Source: Thiomicrospira sp. (GTDB lineage Bacteria; Pseudomonadota; Gammaproteobacteria; Thiomicrospirales; Thiomicrospiraceae). Taken from it: a stretch of 36,872 bases of DNA. The notes beneath the pieces are model-generated. The model was not told the origin of the DNA. It was given only the letters and a program-made list of their open reading frames with translations, and searched no databases. Location: positions 1 to 36,872 of the forward strand of contig JAUUDE010000086.1 of assembly GCA_030826915.1 (NCBI GenBank), written 5' to 3'. The position numbers and the translations under genes are program-made. Shown in pieces: positions 9,984-18,752 of the stretch (position 1 is the first letter of the stretch; each line of letters begins with the position of its first letter).

Positions 9984-10850
9984 CTAATTGTGACGTTTAG
10001 CATGAATCTGTTTAAGAAGCTTCAAATTTTCTTTTTGCATTTCTTTAAGTTCAATTTTTAAATTTGTTACTTCGTTATTCATATGAACCAAAATTTTTTC
10101 AACGCTCTTTTCATTTGACTCTTGCTGATAAACAAGCCTTTTTTCGGTCAACTTCATATACTCTAATATATCTTTCTCTAATTTTCGTTGCTCAGTACCA
10201 ATTAAAAATGCAGAAATATTTGCCGTAACCAATGAGAAAAAAACAACTCCAAACAAAATAAGTACAACACCAAATACTCGTCCAGAATCTGATAGGGGAA
10301 CAACATCACCATAACCAACCGTAGTAATAGTAACTAAAGAGTACCAAATCCCATCCCACAAACTTCTATCTTCTATGTAGGAAAATATCGCTCCTGAACC
10401 CAAAATAATGAATGCCGATGCAATAAGAATTTGTCCAAAACGATTCTTAGTTAACACTGTAAGTACGTCTTTAATAAAACCGCTAAAAAAACGCACAACT
10501 AACAGCAGTCTTAGAAATCTAACAATAAAGACCCAATCGCTGCCCCAGTCATAAGCAGGGAATGCAGCCAAAACAATCAACACGTTTAACCAATTTTCTA
10601 CAAGGTAACGTTTTTTATTTTGCACGTTATAAAGGTTAACAACTAACTCGGTTAAAAATACCAACCAAATTAAATTAGTCATCCAGTTTGAGTCTATAAA
10701 AGTACCACTATAAAACGATAAAATTTGTACGAAGACAACTAACAAAGCAATCAAAACCAAGAATTCAAAAAAACGTCCTATGTTTTTTGCTTTCTCTGGT
10801 TCTAAGGCGTTAACTCCAGCCACACCTAATAACGCATTAATTTTTTTCAT
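9984..10850 (-). CDS. Voltage-gated-type potassium channel
   Basis: A 288-residue inner-membrane protein with six hydrophobic segments (about 28-48, 57-75, 87-105, 108-126, 139-158 and 190-217). It has the potassium selectivity filter TVGYGD at 177-182 between the last two. Segment 4 reads RFLRLLLVVRFF with Arg111, Arg114 and Arg120, a sparse version of a voltage sensor. The last 65 residues are charged and predicted to form a cytoplasmic coiled coil, which may help tetramer assembly. This is the layout of bacterial Kv-type channels; ion selectivity for K+ is well supported by the filter, gating is inference. Start ATG 10850 has a weak ribosome site (TTAGAG). Confidence 0.92.
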   Translation of the reverse strand: MKKINALLGVAGVNALEPEKAKNIGRFFEFLVLIALLVVFVQILSFYSGTFIDSNWMTNLIWLVFLTELVVNLYNVQNKKRYLVENWLNVLIVLAAFPAYDWGSDWVFIVRFLRLLLVVRFFSGFIKDVLTVLTKNRFGQILIASAFIILGSGAIFSYIEDRSLWDGIWYSLVTITTVGYGDVVPLSDSGRVFGVVLILFGVVFFSLVTANISAFLIGTEQRKLEKDILEYMKLTEKRLVYQQESNEKSVEKILVHMNNEVTNLKIELKEMQKENLKLLKQIHAKRHN

Positions 10851-10887
10851 AAACTACTCTAACAAACAAGGATACATAATCATCTAA

Positions 10888-10920
10888 ATCACGTTAAAGT
10901 GCTTAGCACTTTAACGTGAT
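10888..10920 (-). repeat. Perfect 15-bp inverted repeat over the ubiI stop codon
   Basis: ATCACGTTAAAGTGC (10888-10902) and its exact reverse complement (10906-10920) are separated by three bases. The right arm includes the last codons and stop of the ubiI gene. It looks like the 3'-end hairpin of the ubi operon, but only a weak T-rich run follows on the minus strand. Confidence 0.75.
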
Positions 10921-12194
10921 TCTCTGGGGAATTTTTTTGCTAATTCTGGCAAAGCTTCACGGCCATTTAAAACTTGACCCATTAACCAACTTTTAACCAA
11001 CGTTAATTTATTTGCCAAAGGTAAAAATGGTTTGCGCACTAATGTCTTTAATGACGCATCTTGCTTAAATAACCAATCAAAACCTTCCATGGATCTTTGT
11101 ACTAAAGCATTATCCCCGCGGCGCCAACGCTCGTACTTTCTTAACACAGAAAAACTGCCCCAAGCCTTATTGGCCTGTTTGGCATTTAAAACCGTTTCCA
11201 CGAGAGCGGCAGCATCTAACAGCCCCAAATTCACGCCCTGCCCAGCTTGTGGGTGAATGGTATGCGCAGCATCACCCACTAACGCAAAGTTTGGTTTTAC
11301 GTAGTGTTCGGCATGTCTTCTCACTAATGGAAAAGCACCACGCTCCGAAACTTCAACTACCTGACCTAAACGGAAATCTGAAGCCATTGAAATTTCTCTG
11401 GCAAATTCTTCGTCTGATAACTCTAAAGCCCACTGCATTTTTTCAATGGGTAAATACCATGCAATGGAGCTAACATTATTCTCCATTGATAAAAAAGCAA
11501 AAGGCCCATCTTTGGTATAGCGTTGCCAGCAAGTATCTTCATGAGGCAATTCAGTTTTCACACAACCGACTACTGCACACTGTTCATAGTCATGAGTATC
11601 CATGCCAATACTTGCTAACTGTCGAACTTTAGAAAAAGCACCGTCCGCACCAATAACCAGCTCTGTTTGCAACTGTCCTAAATTTTCAATAGATAAGCAG
11701 GCTTGGTTATTTTCAAATTCAAGACCCTTAATATTGGCAGAAAACAACATTTTGACATTATCGCACTCATTCAAACACTCCCAAAGAGCAGCTTGAACCA
11801 CATTATTTTCAGCGATATAACCCAAATTAGGCTCATGCATATCTTTTGCCGAAAAATGGACAGAACCCGGTGTCACTTCATCCCAAACATGCATGGCAAC
11901 AAATGGATGATAACGTCTATTTTCTATCCCCTTCCAGGCGCCTAGATTTTTTAAAATCTTCTCTGAAGCGCGAGTTAAAGCACTGACTCTAATCTGACAT
12001 GGCGACTCTTTATCCCATTCTAAATCTACAGCCGTTTTTTCTAATAAAAGTACTTGCATACCTTTTTGGCCAAGGCCTAATGCAGTTGCTGCTCCAACCA
12101 TTCCTCCACCGACAACAATGGCATCCCAAAAGGTCTCAGTGATTTTGTTTTGTTGTTCATCCATTTTGTTTTTTGATTCTTTTACTTGATTCAT
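10911..12194 (-). CDS. ubiI: FAD-dependent ubiquinone hydroxylase, UbiI/VisC type
   Basis: A 427-residue flavoprotein monooxygenase of the UbiH/COQ6 family. It shows the N-terminal FAD-binding GGGMVG (29-34) and the second FAD motif GDAAHTIHPQAGQGVNLG (307-324), which is diagnostic for this family. These enzymes hydroxylate the ring of ubiquinone precursors at the cytoplasmic membrane. The gene position after ubiH in a ygfB-pepP-ubiH cluster matches E. coli ubiI (visC), which hydroxylates ring carbon 5. The exact regiospecificity is inferred from position, and UbiF-like activity is possible. The start overlaps the ubiH stop (ATGA, 12191-12194), indicating translational coupling. Its own stop lies inside a strong hairpin. 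Confidence 0.88.
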   Translation of the reverse strand: MNQVKESKNKMDEQQNKITETFWDAIVVGGGMVGAATALGLGQKGMQVLLLEKTAVDLEWDKESPCQIRVSALTRASEKILKNLGAWKGIENRRYHPFVAMHVWDEVTPGSVHFSAKDMHEPNLGYIAENNVVQAALWECLNECDNVKMLFSANIKGLEFENNQACLSIENLGQLQTELVIGADGAFSKVRQLASIGMDTHDYEQCAVVGCVKTELPHEDTCWQRYTKDGPFAFLSMENNVSSIAWYLPIEKMQWALELSDEEFAREISMASDFRLGQVVEVSERGAFPLVRRHAEHYVKPNFALVGDAAHTIHPQAGQGVNLGLLDAAALVETVLNAKQANKAWGSFSVLRKYERWRRGDNALVQRSMEGFDWLFKQDASLKTLVRKPFLPLANKLTLVKSWLMGQVLNGREALPELAKKFPRESR

Positions 12195-13396
12195 GTGCGA
12201 CTGCCTCGCATTGCAAATTTTGAAAACCTACGTTTAACAGATGGCATAGCTTGCATAGCCATTAAACCGATTCCTCTAAAATGTCCTACAACCGGAGAGT
12301 GGTGTTGAAATATTTGAATTAAACTATCTGTCATACCCATGACTTTTTGATGATCCGACTCTCTGCTATCAGCGTAATTTTGTAACATGTCTATATTGCC
12401 TAAATCATCCATCTCGTTTACAAATTCTATAAACACTTCAATATCCCGAATGCCAAGATTTAGCCCTTGTGCCGCCACCGGATGCTGAGTATGTGAAGCA
12501 TTTCCCATCAAAATAGCACGCCCTTTAGTCATTTGCGGAACATAGGTCTCTTTTAAAGGGTAAACAATACGTGGACTCACTTTTACAAAACGCCCCAAAC
12601 GTTCACCCATTTTTGAAGCAAACAATTCCAAATATTCTGCATCATCTAGGCTTTTAATCTTTTCCACTTGCTGGTCCGAACAAACCAACACGGCTTTATG
12701 AGCGTGTCCCTGCATTGGCAATAAAGCAACTGGCCCTTCACTGGTAAATCTTTCATAAGCCCAGCCTTGCGGGTGTTGCTCGGTTTCTATTTTCGCTAAA
12801 ACACCATAAGCATCGTAGGATTTCTCTTTAATCTCTAAGCCCAGTATTTCTCTAACCTTTGATTGCGTACCGTCTGCACCAACAATTAACTGCGCCTTTA
12901 TTTTGGTAATCGAATCGTCCTGCTCTTTTACTTTTATATCAACATGATTTTTACTTTCTACAAAGGAATGCAACTGAGCTGGCGCTAGAAGACGAATATT
13001 TTCTTTCTGGCTTGCGATATCCCATAAAACCTTACCTAGATAACTTGATTGAACACTAAAACCCAGAGCATCTACATCCACTTCATCCGCGTGTAAGGTG
13101 GTAATGCCTAAATAGCCTTTTTGTGAAACATGAATATGTTCGATAGGTGTCGTAAACGGCTCAAGCTGAGACCAAATTTCTAAATCTTGTAAACAGGTTT
13201 GTGAACCTTTAGACAGTGCTAAAACTCGACCATCAAAGGAATTTTTTACCTTGTTTAAATCGCTTGAATAAGACAATTCTGGTAAAAAACGTTCAGCAAG
13301 AGTAACGGTTTTTCCTTGGTTTGCTAAACCAATTGCCAGCATTAAACCTACTGGACCACCACCCGAAATAAATACATCACTTTTCAATTTAGCCAA
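12191..13396 (-). CDS. ubiH: 2-octaprenyl-6-methoxyphenol hydroxylase UbiH
   Basis: A 401-residue FAD monooxygenase, paralogous to the next gene. It has GGGPVG (12-17) near the N-terminus and GNASHTQHPVAAQGLNLGIRD near residue 300. The variant with Asn in place of Asp in the second motif is typical of UbiH rather than UbiI. UbiH hydroxylates ring carbon 1 in ubiquinone synthesis. No ATG is available. The frame opens at a TTG (13396) only four bases after an AGG ribosome site; a second TTG at 13387 has better spacing. A TAG lies just upstream, so no longer start exists. pepP precedes it by 64 bp. Confidence 0.9.
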   Translation of the reverse strand: MAKLKSDVFISGGGPVGLMLAIGLANQGKTVTLAERFLPELSYSSDLNKVKNSFDGRVLALSKGSQTCLQDLEIWSQLEPFTTPIEHIHVSQKGYLGITTLHADEVDVDALGFSVQSSYLGKVLWDIASQKENIRLLAPAQLHSFVESKNHVDIKVKEQDDSITKIKAQLIVGADGTQSKVREILGLEIKEKSYDAYGVLAKIETEQHPQGWAYERFTSEGPVALLPMQGHAHKAVLVCSDQQVEKIKSLDDAEYLELFASKMGERLGRFVKVSPRIVYPLKETYVPQMTKGRAILMGNASHTQHPVAAQGLNLGIRDIEVFIEFVNEMDDLGNIDMLQNYADSRESDHQKVMGMTDSLIQIFQHHSPVVGHFRGIGLMAMQAMPSVKRRFSKFAMRGSRT

Positions 13397-13460
13397 AACC
13401 TATTCACTTTTTGTCATTTCGTTAATTATTTAATTTTGTGTAATTACTGGTAAACAAATC

Positions 13461-14774
13461 TTATTTTTGCGCAGCCATCCACTCTTCAATTTCAGTAACC
13501 GTTCTTGGCAGGCCTGTTGTTAAGACCTCATTACCTTCTTTAGTAACTAAAATATCATCTTCAATTCTAATACCAATATTATGCCATTTTGGGTCAACAT
13601 TTTGATGTTCAGCAGAGATATAAAGCCCTGGTTCAACAGTAACCACCATGCCTGGTTGAAAATCACGCCACTGCTGATTTAATTTGTAATCGCCCACATC
13701 ATGCACATCCATACCTAACCAATGCCCTGTTCCATGCATAAAAAATGTCTTAAAGGCCTCTTCTTCAATTAACTTCTCAACAGAACCTTGCAAAATACCT
13801 AGCTCAACCAAACCTTCGGTTAAAACCTGTATGGAGGCTTTATGCGCTACGTCATAACTCACGCCAGGCTTAATACTATTAATTGCTGCATGCTGCGCCT
13901 TCAATACCAATTCATACAAACGGGCTTGTGGTTGGGAAAACTTGCCACTTGCAGGGAAAGTTGTTGTTATATCGCCTGCATAACCTTGCCACTCCGCACC
14001 GGCATCCACTAACAATAAGGCTTGTTTGTCTATTTTTGATTCATTTTCAGTGTAGTGCAAAATACAGGCATTTTCAGCAGAAGCGACAATCGAACTAAAA
14101 GCGACTCTTGGTGAACCATTTTTCATAAATTCTGCTTCTAATGCCGCTTGCACCTGGTATTCATAATCACTTGATAAAACAGCTTGCATGGCTGCCAAGT
14201 GGCCTTTTACCGAAATTTGAGCGGCTTGACGCATACGCTCAATCTCTTCTACGGATTTAAATAATCGCAACTCATGCAAAGGCTTATCTAAATCACAAAT
14301 CTGTGATGGCGCTGAAACACCTTTACGAACCTGTTGTTTTAACTGCGCCACCCATTTGTTAATGGATTCACTCCATTGAGGAAGTTGTGCAAAGCTCACA
14401 TAAACAGCTTCTAAGTTCTGTAATAGAACTTGAGCCTGCTCGTCTAACTCTTCAATCGACCAGGCCTGGTCAACATTTAGCGATTCACACGCCGCTTCAA
14501 CACCTAACCGGCGTCCTTGCCAAGTCTCCTGTTCTGGATCTTTTGGCCTTAAAAAGAGCACACTTTTATTCGATTCTTGCTTAATTAAAAACAACACAGA
14601 GTTCGGTTCTGAAAAACCTGTTAAATAGAAAAAATCACTTTCTGCACGAAAATGGTATTCCACATCACGATTACGAATTTTCTCTGCGCCAGAAGCAATT
14701 ATTGCAACGCTATTGCCTGGCATTTTATTGAATAAAGCGTCTCGATTATTTTGGTAAAAAGACTTTGCTTTCAT
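13461..14774 (-). CDS. pepP: Xaa-Pro aminopeptidase (aminopeptidase P)
   Basis: A 437-residue cytosolic metallopeptidase that removes N-terminal residues preceding proline. An N-terminal creatinase-like domain (about 1-165) is followed by the pita-bread catalytic domain. All five metal ligands of aminopeptidase P are visible: Asp257 and Asp268 in VDAGAEWQGYAGDITTTFP, His351 in GTGHWLGMDVHD, Glu381 in TVEPGLY and Glu405 in RIEDD. Start ATG 14774 has AAGAGAA upstream. It lies 22 bp after ygfB and 64 bp before ubiH, the same operon order as in E. coli. Confidence 0.96.
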   Translation of the reverse strand: MKAKSFYQNNRDALFNKMPGNSVAIIASGAEKIRNRDVEYHFRAESDFFYLTGFSEPNSVLFLIKQESNKSVLFLRPKDPEQETWQGRRLGVEAACESLNVDQAWSIEELDEQAQVLLQNLEAVYVSFAQLPQWSESINKWVAQLKQQVRKGVSAPSQICDLDKPLHELRLFKSVEEIERMRQAAQISVKGHLAAMQAVLSSDYEYQVQAALEAEFMKNGSPRVAFSSIVASAENACILHYTENESKIDKQALLLVDAGAEWQGYAGDITTTFPASGKFSQPQARLYELVLKAQHAAINSIKPGVSYDVAHKASIQVLTEGLVELGILQGSVEKLIEEEAFKTFFMHGTGHWLGMDVHDVGDYKLNQQWRDFQPGMVVTVEPGLYISAEHQNVDPKWHNIGIRIEDDILVTKEGNEVLTTGLPRTVTEIEEWMAAQK

Positions 14775-14796
14775 TGAAATTCTCTTAGGATATAAA

Positions 14797-15384
14797 TTAG
14801 TGTAATGTATCAGAGTCAGGCGTTGGATCCATAATAGGTGCTGCCTGAGTTGGGTTTAACTCTTCATTAATCGTTAAAATTCCAATTCGAACATATTCAA
14901 TTAGCTCCATAAAATCAGACTCTTCCTCATCTGTAACATCTTTTAAATCATTTAGCCCGCCAACATCAATGCGTGCAATTTGACCTAAATCATCTACCAA
15001 CTCATTCACCTCTTTAGGTATTTCTCTTTCTGAATCACTTAAAACGCCAACCAAACCTAAACCATACAGCAGGCCTTCACACAACTGACCTAACATGGCG
15101 GCTCTAAACACTAAAGATTCATTATCGTCAGGAATACATAGGTTTAACTCAAATCCAGAACCATTCATTCCCTTATTGGTCTCTTGAAAAACACCATCCA
15201 ATACTTGTAAAAAAGACTCTTTTACAGATTTAATTTGCGCTTCTTCAATAAGCTTTTTTATCCAAACGGCCTCCTGAATATCATTATCACCACAGAGCAG
15301 ACCTATTAACATTCCTTGAATAAATGCAGGCGACTCCAATTCTGGAAAAGGCGCAATCGCCTCATTGACTTGTTGAAAATCCAT
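14797..15384 (-). CDS. ygfB: YgfB/UPF0149 family protein
   Basis: A 195-residue acidic, mostly helical protein with the UPF0149 layout. The N-terminal FIQGMLIGLLCG block and the central LGQLCEGLLYGLGLVG block are characteristic. Biochemical function is not settled for the family as a whole; it is a soluble cytoplasmic protein. It heads the operon ygfB-pepP-ubiH-ubiI and is divergent from zapA, exactly as in many gammaproteobacteria. That arrangement gives most of the confidence in the name. Start ATG 15384 has AAGAGATAG upstream. Confidence 0.9.
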   Translation of the reverse strand: MDFQQVNEAIAPFPELESPAFIQGMLIGLLCGDNDIQEAVWIKKLIEEAQIKSVKESFLQVLDGVFQETNKGMNGSGFELNLCIPDDNESLVFRAAMLGQLCEGLLYGLGLVGVLSDSEREIPKEVNELVDDLGQIARIDVGGLNDLKDVTDEEESDFMELIEYVRIGILTINEELNPTQAAPIMDPTPDSDTLH

Positions 15385-15511
15385 TAAAACTATCTCTTGT
15401 TAAACTTGATTGATTGGGGAATAATATCACAATTAAAACAGATGAAGCTTATTCAAAATAAGCAACACCGTCTGAGAGAACGCCACTAAACAACAGACCA
15501 GGAGTCTTCTT

Positions 15512-15793
15512 GTGCTAACACTAACATTAATGAATCATACTTTTGAAATTCCTTGCGAACCTCACGAGCGTGACAAGTTAATTGAAGCTGCAACTCTTTT
15601 AGAAGATAAACTTGATCAGGTTCCCGGTTTAAAAGGCGAGAGTAAAGTCTTAATGGTGGCGCTAAACTTGTGTTTTGATTACCTTCAACTTAAAGAAGAC
15701 ACAACACAATACAGCTTAAGACTAGAAGATCAGTTGGATAATGTCATTAACCAAGTTGCTTCCGATAACACAACTGAACAAACCTCAAATTAA
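15512..15793 (+). CDS. zapA: Cell division protein ZapA
   Basis: A 93-residue protein matching ZapA, which binds FtsZ and helps bundle protofilaments at the division ring. The N-terminal beta-rich part contains FEIPCEPHERDKLIEAA, the counterpart of the conserved CPPDxRxxL region. A long helix with MVALNLCFDYLQLKED follows, and the C-terminal part should form the dimer coiled coil. The start is a GTG at 15512 with GGAG eight bases upstream; the next in-frame ATG would cut into the first strand. 6S RNA and ygfA follow on the same strand, the order known from E. coli. Confidence 0.88.
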   Translation: MLTLTLMNHTFEIPCEPHERDKLIEAATLLEDKLDQVPGLKGESKVLMVALNLCFDYLQLKEDTTQYSLRLEDQLDNVINQVASDNTTEQTSN

Positions 15794-15941
15794 TCATAGC
15801 AACCTTCATCTACTAGCCAAGCCTTCCGTGTATTTTTGCCGTTTCGAATAACGAATGTCTTACATTAATTATTTTTTGTTTTAACAATAAAAATTAATAA
15901 TTAAAAAACTTCGCTCTTCAAGCATTCAGCCTATGTGTTTT

Positions 15942-15950
15942 TGTTATAAT
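15942..15950 (+). promoter_or_regulatory. Extended -10 promoter of 6S RNA
   Basis: TGTTATAAT: a perfect -10 box (15945-15950) with the TG extension, about seven bases before the expected 5' end of the RNA. No good -35 box is seen at 17 bp. Confidence 0.7.
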
Positions 15951-15956
15951 GAACCT

Positions 15957-16130
15957 ACGGCACTTGATTACCAGACATAAACCCCGTTCCGATAATTACA
16001 ATATTGGGGTCAGATACTTGAAATGGTGAGCATCTCGTTAGCTTTGCTAACCCGAGAAGCCTAAATTTCTTGTGGAGACTGCCACCTGGACTCTCTCGGT
16101 CTAGGGCTTTTAGTTTGGTGGTCAGTGCTT
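15957..16130 (+). ncRNA. ssrS: 6S RNA
   Basis: 6S RNA binds the sigma-70 RNA polymerase holoenzyme by mimicking an open promoter and lowers transcription in stationary phase. The most conserved part is plain: GGTGAGCAT from 16025, then CTCG and CGAG flanking a GTTAGC/GCTAAC hairpin, then AGAAGCC. The ends form a long closing stem: GCACT (15960-15964) and GATTACCAGA (15966-15975) pair with TTTGGTGGTC (16114-16123) and AGTGC (16124-16128), allowing G-U pairs and one bulged U. An internal CCCC/GGGG stem also fits. The 3' side runs into a T-rich tail (16129-16139) that works as the terminator. Position between zapA and ygfA is the conserved one. The 5' end is inferred from the promoter. Confidence 0.92.
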
Positions 16131-16154
16131 TTTCTTTTTAAGAACCTTTTCTTT

Positions 16155-16757
16155 ATGAATCCTGCAGACATTCGCAAACATCTCAGACAAAAACGTAATG
16201 CTTTAACTCCCTCTAAACAAAGCAATAATGCTGAGCAAGCGTTTATCCAATTCAAAAAGCTTTTACAATCTTCAGTTAGCTTTCAAACACCACAAAAAAT
16301 TGCTCTATATCTCGCTCAAGATTCCGAACTCTCAACAGATAAAGCCATTCAATTCTTATGGAATGAAACAGAACATGAAGTTTATCTGCCTGTATTAGAA
16401 ACACGAGATGATTGGCATATGGCTTTTGTACGTTATACAAAACAAAGTGAGATGCAAAGCAATCAATTTGGCATTAAAGAGCCCTATGCACCGCACAGCG
16501 AACACCTTTCTGGAGAAAAGATGGACTGGGTTTTTATGCCGCTTGTAGGTTTTGATCGCAATGGAAATCGTCTGGGAATGGGTGGCGGTTATTACGACAG
16601 AACTTTTGCATTAAAATTAGAAACAAAAGCCAATCAGACCAAACTCATTGGTTGGGCACATCAATGCCAGAAAACCACTGAACCTTTGCCAAAAGAGCCC
16701 TGGGATGTTCCTCTCGATGGTGTTATAACTGAATTAGGCTTCAAGACTTTTAACTAA
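16155..16757 (+). CDS. ygfA: 5-formyltetrahydrofolate cyclo-ligase
   Basis: A 200-residue enzyme that converts 5-formyltetrahydrofolate to 5,10-methenyltetrahydrofolate with ATP, returning stored folate to one-carbon metabolism. The N-terminal RKHLRQKRNAL basic helix and the C-terminal LGMGGGYYDRTFA motif (core at 141-149) are the family signatures. The start is set at ATG 16155. A longer frame from a GTG at 16125 is rejected because it begins inside the closing stem and terminator of 6S RNA. Co-transcription with 6S RNA by read-through is the arrangement known in E. coli. Confidence 0.93.
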   Translation: MNPADIRKHLRQKRNALTPSKQSNNAEQAFIQFKKLLQSSVSFQTPQKIALYLAQDSELSTDKAIQFLWNETEHEVYLPVLETRDDWHMAFVRYTKQSEMQSNQFGIKEPYAPHSEHLSGEKMDWVFMPLVGFDRNGNRLGMGGGYYDRTFALKLETKANQTKLIGWAHQCQKTTEPLPKEPWDVPLDGVITELGFKTFN

Positions 16758-16834
16758 ATTACACTAAGCATCGCACTCTAAAAACTTTGCTTTCCCCTGT
16801 ACAGTCAGTCCTTTATCAAACCTGTAAATAAGAA

Positions 16835-16856
16835 AAAGGAGCAAAATTGCTCCTTT
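16835..16856. terminator. Bidirectional terminator between ygfA and the amidase gene
   Basis: AAAGGAGCA (16835-16843) pairs with TGCTCCTTT (16848-16856). A-rich sequence precedes it and T-rich sequence follows, so it can end both converging transcripts. Confidence 0.8.
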
Positions 16857-16884
16857 AAATCTTTTTAACTTTCAAGTTTGTCAG

Positions 16885-18663
16885 TTAGCCAAGTGTTGCC
16901 AAATACTTCTCAGAGACAGGGATTTTTAATTTTTTACCTACAAATAAAGAGTTGGCATTTTTAATATTATTTAACTTTTTAAGTGCTAATGTTGTCACTT
17001 GGTAGTTAGCGGCAATTTGTGAAAGTGTGTCCCCTCTTTGTACTTTGTAGTGAACATACAAAGTATCTCCCCAGCGAGGCTTTTTAACCTTCTGCTTAGC
17101 ATATTGTGCTAAACCCTCGACAATCGCACCAGCCATTTTCTTTTGAAAAGATTTATTCATTAAATTACGCGCTTCATGCGGATTTGAAATAAACGCGGTT
17201 TCAATCAATAATGATGGCATATCAATCGATTTCAATACGGCAAAACCAGCAGACTGAACCGATTTTTTATGCATTTTGACTTTTTTCCGCATCTCGCTCA
17301 AAACCGTTGACGCTAATTTACGGCTCTCTTTTACGGTTGCATCTCTTGATAAGTCACTTAAAGCAAAAGCCACATCATCATCTAAACCATTTAAGCTTAC
17401 TTCTTGCAAAGCGGCATTTTCACTTTTAGCCAACAACTTTGCCATTGTACTGCTCGCTCCACGTTCAGATAAAACATAAACAGAACCACCTCTTACAGAG
17501 TGATCATGGAAAGCATCAGCATGAATAGAAATAAACAAGTCAGCATTTTTTTGTTTGGCAATTTCCACACGTTTAGAAAGAGGTATAAAGACATCCTTGT
17601 CACGAGTTAAAACCGCGTGCATGCCTGGTTGACGATCAATCACTTTTTTTAACTCTTTCGCCATATTTAAAGTAGCCACCTTTTCATATATATGGTTGTG
17701 GCCAATGGCTCCAGTATCTTTTCCACCATGTCCTGCATCAATCGCAATTACGAAATCGTGCGTTTGTGTAAAAATATCACTGCCTTTGTTTAGCATTTCC
17801 TGTGTACTTGTTTTTACTACAGACTTATGAGCAGTTTTTACTTTTTTCATTTCCACCAATGGATTGCCGTTAGAGCTTGTCACAAGTAATGTTGAACCCT
17901 CTTTACTCTTCGATTGATTAACGGAGGATTTTGGCTTTGAAACTTTCTTGGCAACGGCTTTAGCAGGTTTAGTGGTTTTAGTTTTTACAGTGGTATTTTG
18001 AGCTACAGCAACAGACGTTGGATTTTTAACAGGTTTACTTTGAGTCTTTGCTAGACGTTTAGATGATTGTTTTGTTTTTTCATTCGAGATTGAACGCGAA
18101 GCTTGAAACTTCTGCTTAGCCAAATCTGGTTTAGAAACAGATTTTTTGACAACCTTTTTAACTTGTTTAATCACTGACTTTTTAGCAATATTTACTTTTT
18201 CGGCTTTTTTAGCTTTTATGCTTTTAGTAATCGACTGATTGTTGTCAACCGCTTTTTTATCCATTAAATCAACAACTAAACGCTGGTTAATTTTTGAACC
18301 TTGTCCCAAAACAAATGTCTTATATTCGGGTGTTTTATGTAAATCTAGAACGACTCTCACTCTTTTCTTAGCATCCGACACTCTGATTTTAAAAAGGCGA
18401 GAATCCGTAATGTGTTTATTTTTAAATGTGAGTCCATTATTGGTATTGAAAAAATCAACCACCAAACGAGAAGGGTTATTAAGGCGTGAAATTTGGTAAG
18501 TCTGAGGCTGTTTCAAATCAAAAACCACTCGGGTTTTATCAACAGCCTGACCAATACGCATGCTTGATAACTGTCCACTAGCAATAACACTTTGCATCCA
18601 AAACAAAAAGAATGCACCCAATACAAAAGAGACTGTATCTTTAGTAAAACCCTGAGATTTCAT
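16885..18663 (-). CDS. N-acetylmuramoyl-L-alanine amidase, AmiB/AmiC type with AMIN and LysM domains
   Basis: A 592-residue exported cell-wall hydrolase that cleaves the stem peptide from muramic acid during daughter cell separation. An N-terminal hydrophobic signal segment is followed by an AMIN domain (about 32-135) for targeting to the septum. A Lys/Ser/Thr-rich linker comes next (about 140-290), then the Amidase_3 domain (about 304-530) and one C-terminal LysM repeat (about 543-587) for peptidoglycan binding. Zinc and catalytic residues are His312 in DAGHGGKD, Glu327, His381 in SIHADAF and Glu488 in LLIETAF. It follows tsaE, as amiB does in E. coli; the long linker and LysM make it longer than E. 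coli AmiB. Start ATG 18663 has AAAGG upstream. Confidence 0.93.
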   Translation of the reverse strand: MKSQGFTKDTVSFVLGAFFLFWMQSVIASGQLSSMRIGQAVDKTRVVFDLKQPQTYQISRLNNPSRLVVDFFNTNNGLTFKNKHITDSRLFKIRVSDAKKRVRVVLDLHKTPEYKTFVLGQGSKINQRLVVDLMDKKAVDNNQSITKSIKAKKAEKVNIAKKSVIKQVKKVVKKSVSKPDLAKQKFQASRSISNEKTKQSSKRLAKTQSKPVKNPTSVAVAQNTTVKTKTTKPAKAVAKKVSKPKSSVNQSKSKEGSTLLVTSSNGNPLVEMKKVKTAHKSVVKTSTQEMLNKGSDIFTQTHDFVIAIDAGHGGKDTGAIGHNHIYEKVATLNMAKELKKVIDRQPGMHAVLTRDKDVFIPLSKRVEIAKQKNADLFISIHADAFHDHSVRGGSVYVLSERGASSTMAKLLAKSENAALQEVSLNGLDDDVAFALSDLSRDATVKESRKLASTVLSEMRKKVKMHKKSVQSAGFAVLKSIDMPSLLIETAFISNPHEARNLMNKSFQKKMAGAIVEGLAQYAKQKVKKPRWGDTLYVHYKVQRGDTLSQIAANYQVTTLALKKLNNIKNANSLFVGKKLKIPVSEKYLATLG

Positions 18664-18752
18664 TTAGTTAGCCTTTTATCGTTTCTTTTTCATAAATACA
18701 ATTAACAAACATCGTGCCACTTTTAAGTGTCCATTTTTATACCAATTAACAC

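Noticed and set aside
15794-15941. Possible tRNA suggested by TTCGAATAACG near 15840
   Set aside because: No cloverleaf stems can be built around it; it is AT-rich intergenic DNA upstream of 6S RNA.
16125-16154. GTG start giving a ten-residue longer YgfA
   Set aside because: The added codons lie in the closing stem and T tract of 6S RNA.
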